In this document: positions 60,358-64,000 of the stretch, piece by piece
How the letters are laid out: each line of letters starts with the position of its first letter
How positions within the stretch are numbered: position 1 is the first letter of the stretch
Assembly (NCBI GenBank): GCA_037074765.1
Contig: JBAMDO010000571.1
Location: forward strand, 62,001 to 126,000
DNA from: Mansonella perstans
Lineage: Eukaryota; Nematoda; Chromadorea; Rhabditida; Onchocercidae
DNA: 64,000 nucleotides
Direction of reading: 5' to 3'
Made by a program: the position numbers and the translations under genes
Notes under the pieces: model-generated
What the model was told of the DNA's origin: nothing
The model's database searches: none
Seen by the model: the letters and a program-made list of their open reading frames with translations, nothing else

Positions 60358-63308
60358 AAATTCTGATAGTTTTTGTAATATCGGTAACACTTGTTGGCAG
60401 CACATTAGGAATCGGAAATTTATCAAGAGAAATATCGAAATACTAATCGAGAAATATCAAAATGATCTGACGTGCTTGTCTACTCTGTAGCACTTCACAG
60501 TTTATGCTTATTTTACGAATTAATTTCGTCTGTATGTCTGTATGTCACATTTCCATTCCAATACTGCCTTGGCGTTTGACGAATTTCTCTGAATTTGGTC
60601 GTCAGCGAGTTGTTTATTTAATTCAGTAGAAAATTACTCTATTTTAGAGTTTCAATTTAAAATAAGAAATGAAAAGAATGGATTTTTCAGGAATCACCCG
60701 CCGTAAAATTGAAAAAGTGGGTTAGAAATTCGTTTTTGCGCCACATTTATTTTTAGCTCCCGGCTATTATGTGACATTTATGAAATAATAGTCTTCTTAG
60801 TTATTCTCCAGTGGAATACGTGATCACGTACTGAACTGAATGGAATTGAAACGAATCATATTGCGGCTGATGAAATATTCTTTACGTATCAATACTGTCA
60901 TTTATGCACTACCGGCACTTCTGTTTTAACGTTCATTTTTTTTTCCATTTTTTTCTAAAATTTCATTCATGTATCGCATTGTTGAACTTTTGCGCATTTG
61001 CTTAATTTGCATTTTATCCTGGATTTATGATATAACAAATGGTGCTCTATAACATAATAATTTCAAGTACGAAAGTCGACGGTGCTATGAAACTTTAACA
61101 TCTTCAATCTAAGTTAAGAAAATCGGTTTCTAATCATTTATTCTCCCTTTAGAGAGAAAAAGAAATTTATGAATTCCTCCATATGAGCACTGTGTATTGT
61201 GCTTTATCAATATATTAAATTTTTATTAAAACTTTTTGCAAAAATTTTTTGTTTTCTTCTGTAGAATGAATTGTTGCAATATTTTAATTTTTTGGTTCTA
61301 ACTTAGGAAAACAGAATTGTTTCACTCCGATCCATGTGGAGCGGAAGCTTATTTGCTTTTTTTTATCACTTTATCGAATTAAGAGAAAAAAGAGCTGAAA
61401 ATTTTGTCATAGTGAAAATAGGCCTCTTATTCACTGAATGTTATTGCAATTTTTTTTATGCGTGGTTTGGCAGTTTCAGATTCTCCATTTTTTCTTTCAA
61501 ATCTATTTTGTTGATGTTACATTGTAATTAATACATACAATACGCAGCGATGAATGATTCTTTTTAAAATTTAAAAAAAAAAAAGAAAAATACTATTCTA
61601 TATGGTTAGTTTTTAGTCATTGCATGGAACTGGTGGCCCAAGGAAATTTCTGAAATGCTGTATTTCAAATTTCTTATTTGAGAGTTTATATAAAATTGAA
61701 TTTGTTATTTCTTTCGTGTAGCAATGCATAACTAATTTGATCGGTTGATTAAAATTGTGTTCTTTTTTCTATATTAAACAAAATTATGATAAAAAAGACG
61801 CCGTCAAATATTTTATCATATTGTAACAACTCCAACATCCGTGTAAAAAAATTGGTTCCAATATTCGATAAATGACAGCGAGTAGTGCTGAGAAGGAATA
61901 TTCCTGGCATTTTGCAATAGAGTAAACATTGTCGTCGTATCCAGACGACTGGAATCATTGTTTAAATCCTTTTTCATGAATATGGATGAATAAGACGCTC
62001 AGCAAGTTGGATGAAATAATATTCCCAGTATTTTCCATTACATGGAGATTTTATGTTGAAGACATTTTAGATTCAGTGGGACGATCACTTTTTTTATCAA
62101 TGAAGAAGACAATATATGTTGTTATAATTCTTGCTTGTCTTTTCCCCGCGAAACTAAAGTTAAAATTTTGAAATTTAAAAATTTAACAAAAGAACAGTTT
62201 TGTAACTTGCCGAAATATTTCATATTGTAGAATAACCGCGAATGATTTCAGCCCTGCAATTTCGGTTCTTTATTTGATAAAAGCAGTCAGTGATTTTCTT
62301 AAGAAGTGATTCACAGTTGACCTCACAGTTCGTTTGTCCTTTCCTTCAAGGACTTTTCTTTCCTATTCACTGATCCAGTTATTGACGACATATGTTCAAA
62401 TTATTCACCACTGCGGTTATCATTTTGCGCAATTCCGCAAAAACATTCGATTAGAATCTTTTCTTTACCTCCTCTTTCTTTCGCTATTTAGCATGATTGC
62501 TTGTTTTGCCATTTAATGTACATAAATCAAGAACATTAATTAATATCAAATATATCAGGACGTGAATCTGAATCATGATCTTGCATGATTTTTCCAGGGA
62601 CATTATTTATTGAAATTAAACATTCCCTAGCGATAATTGCGCTACGCAATTCTTTTTAGCTGAGAATGGCCTAGCCACAGAGAATCCCTCAAATTTAAAT
62701 CCCAGAGAATCGTTGAACCGTGCAGGAATTTATTCAAAAATAACAAAAGACAAGTACATGACATGAGAGTCATTCATGTTTTATATGTCTTGCAATTCTT
62801 TAACTAGGTTTTCGATTAGGTTTTATACGGTTGAAACTTATTTCAAAATGAAATCTTACAGGCGAAACAATTGAGCTTCTAAGAAGAGATCTAAGATGAA
62901 AAGTTATAATTCTGAAGTACTCATCGGCAGAATGCACAACATTTCGCACTTTTTGATCCCTCCAGGTTCTGGACCTGACTAGACCGACTCATTTGCAAAT
63001 CAACCAACCCTCTTCATTCATTCTTAGTATTAAGCATTGAAAAAAGTACTTTGTTGACTTTCTATTTGTTATTCTCATTTAAATAGTTAAAATGCGAATC
63101 AATTTATTGTTTTGATATTTTTTGGTAATGTGGGAAAGTAAAGCAAGTTTACAAGTTTACATAATAATGTGCTCAACTCTATTGTGATAATATATACAGG
63201 CAAGGAATCTCACAATTAGTGTTCATTAGTTTCAGAATTGATCTTTCTTTGATCTTGACCTAACCACCTCGAGAATTTGATTTTTTACCCGCAATTGATC
63301 AACTAGCA

Positions 63309-63376
63309 TTTCTTTGTCCTTTTAATTTCTAAAATTAAAAAAAAAAAGTTTCTTTGTTCTTTTAATTTCTAAAATT
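63309..63376 (+). repeat. 28-bp direct repeat flanking an A-run
   Basis: Copies 63309-63336 and 63349-63376 differ by one base and are separated by 12 nt, almost all A. This resembles a target-site-like duplication next to a short poly(A), or simple slippage. Confidence 0.8.
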
Positions 63377-64000
63377 CGTCATATTAGGAGGCAATCACAT
63401 TGTTATCACGGCTATCTTAAACTTTTTAAATTGATTCACTCTTTACTTTTCGCAACATCTTTTTTCGCTTGCAAAAAGCTCAGGTAAATTGTTGATGTTT
63501 TCGTTTATTTGTTTTTTTGCTGATTTGACAGAAGTCACTTTTCGAAGATTAAATCAAAAAGTGGTATAGAGAACTGCAAGATATGCTTATCTTTTCTCTC
63601 TTTCTCTCTAAGAAAACAGTTACTTTGTTACAGATTCCAAATTAATGCTTCTTCAATTTATTTGTTTACTTACTTTTCTTACTTAGAAATTTCACCCAGT
63701 AATTCTTTGCGATTCTCAATCACATCAATTCATATATTGTCATAATTTTGGTATTATTATCGTCGTGAAGTTTTTTTTTTGCGACGATGTTTCGTGCTCG
63801 AAAATTTTGTTATTTTAAAAAGTTTTGTGAAGAGTTATTTTATGAAACTAATATTATTGTTTCTGTGTTGTTTTTTGCCTTAATTGAACTTATGAGGAAT
63901 TCTAAAATATGATGAATTTACTGACTGCAATTGGCAAATTAATGAATTGTGATCAGGGAAAGATCAAAAGTGACGAAAACAGCTTAGAGCGTACTGATAC

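Larger units (their letters stand above)
59607..64000. other. Spectrin 3' UTR and unassigned AT-rich DNA
   Basis: The first 0.75 kb is probably 3' UTR. Beyond it no exon with convincing composition and splice sites is seen on either strand. Short frames at 61334, 61749 (minus), 61986 and 62334 lack family likeness. A 28-bp direct repeat is at 63309-63376. Confidence 0.5.

Noticed and set aside
1..64000. Bacterial (e.g. Wolbachia) insertion, CRISPR array, tRNA or rRNA genes
   Set aside because: No long intact prokaryotic ORFs, no regular repeat-spacer pattern and no cloverleaf or rRNA core sequence were noticed on either strand.

Overview
The window looks like nuclear DNA of a nematode, most likely a parasitic clade III (filarial-type) worm. 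It is strongly AT-rich. Genes are split into many short exons by introns from about 60 bp to 5-6 kb, with TTTCAG/TTTTAG acceptors. The proteins are animal-type, and the beta-spectrin starts with a sequence I recall as UNC-70-like. No bacterial operon, rRNA, tRNA, spliced-leader RNA gene or CRISPR array was seen. The species is an inference; I could not search a database.

Left part (2817-21991, + strand): the 3' part of a large Hook-domain/coiled-coil scaffold of the girdin/Daple (CCDC88) family, reconstructed as 28 phase-consistent exons. It holds the end of the Hook domain, about 950 residues of coiled coil, a Ser/Pro-rich tail and a perfect Daple-type C-terminal Gly-Cys-Val PDZ-binding motif. 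The N-terminal part of the Hook domain was not found and is probably upstream of the window.

Middle (23211-30408): a three-exon tetraspanin on the minus strand, convergent with the Daple gene. Divergent from it is an eight-exon probable secreted SGNH/GDSL-type hydrolase on the plus strand. The hydrolase carries an in-frame 90-bp tandem duplication across an exon/intron border and one GC-AG intron.

30.4-43.1 kb: gene-poor DNA with short tandem repeats, a possible degraded Ty3/gypsy reverse-transcriptase trace and two tentative small genes. One is a 52-codon plus-strand microprotein gene at 35663-36113. The other is a minus-strand gene whose last exon is at 33753-33864; if the exons are joined correctly it encloses the microprotein gene in its intron.

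Right part (43107-59606, + strand): a complete beta-spectrin gene (unc-70-like). It has 38 constitutive exons, all phase-consistent, predicting 2303 residues: two calponin-homology domains, the spectrin-repeat rod and a C-terminal PH domain. There is also an 84-nt phase-1/phase-1 candidate cassette exon in the linker before the PH domain. From 59607 to 64000 I see only 3' UTR and unassigned AT-rich DNA.

The recognised genes act at the cell cortex and surface: beta-spectrin with ankyrin and actin, Daple with Dishevelled, a tetraspanin in membrane microdomains, and a secreted esterase/lipase-like enzyme. There is no sign that they form one regulated cluster.
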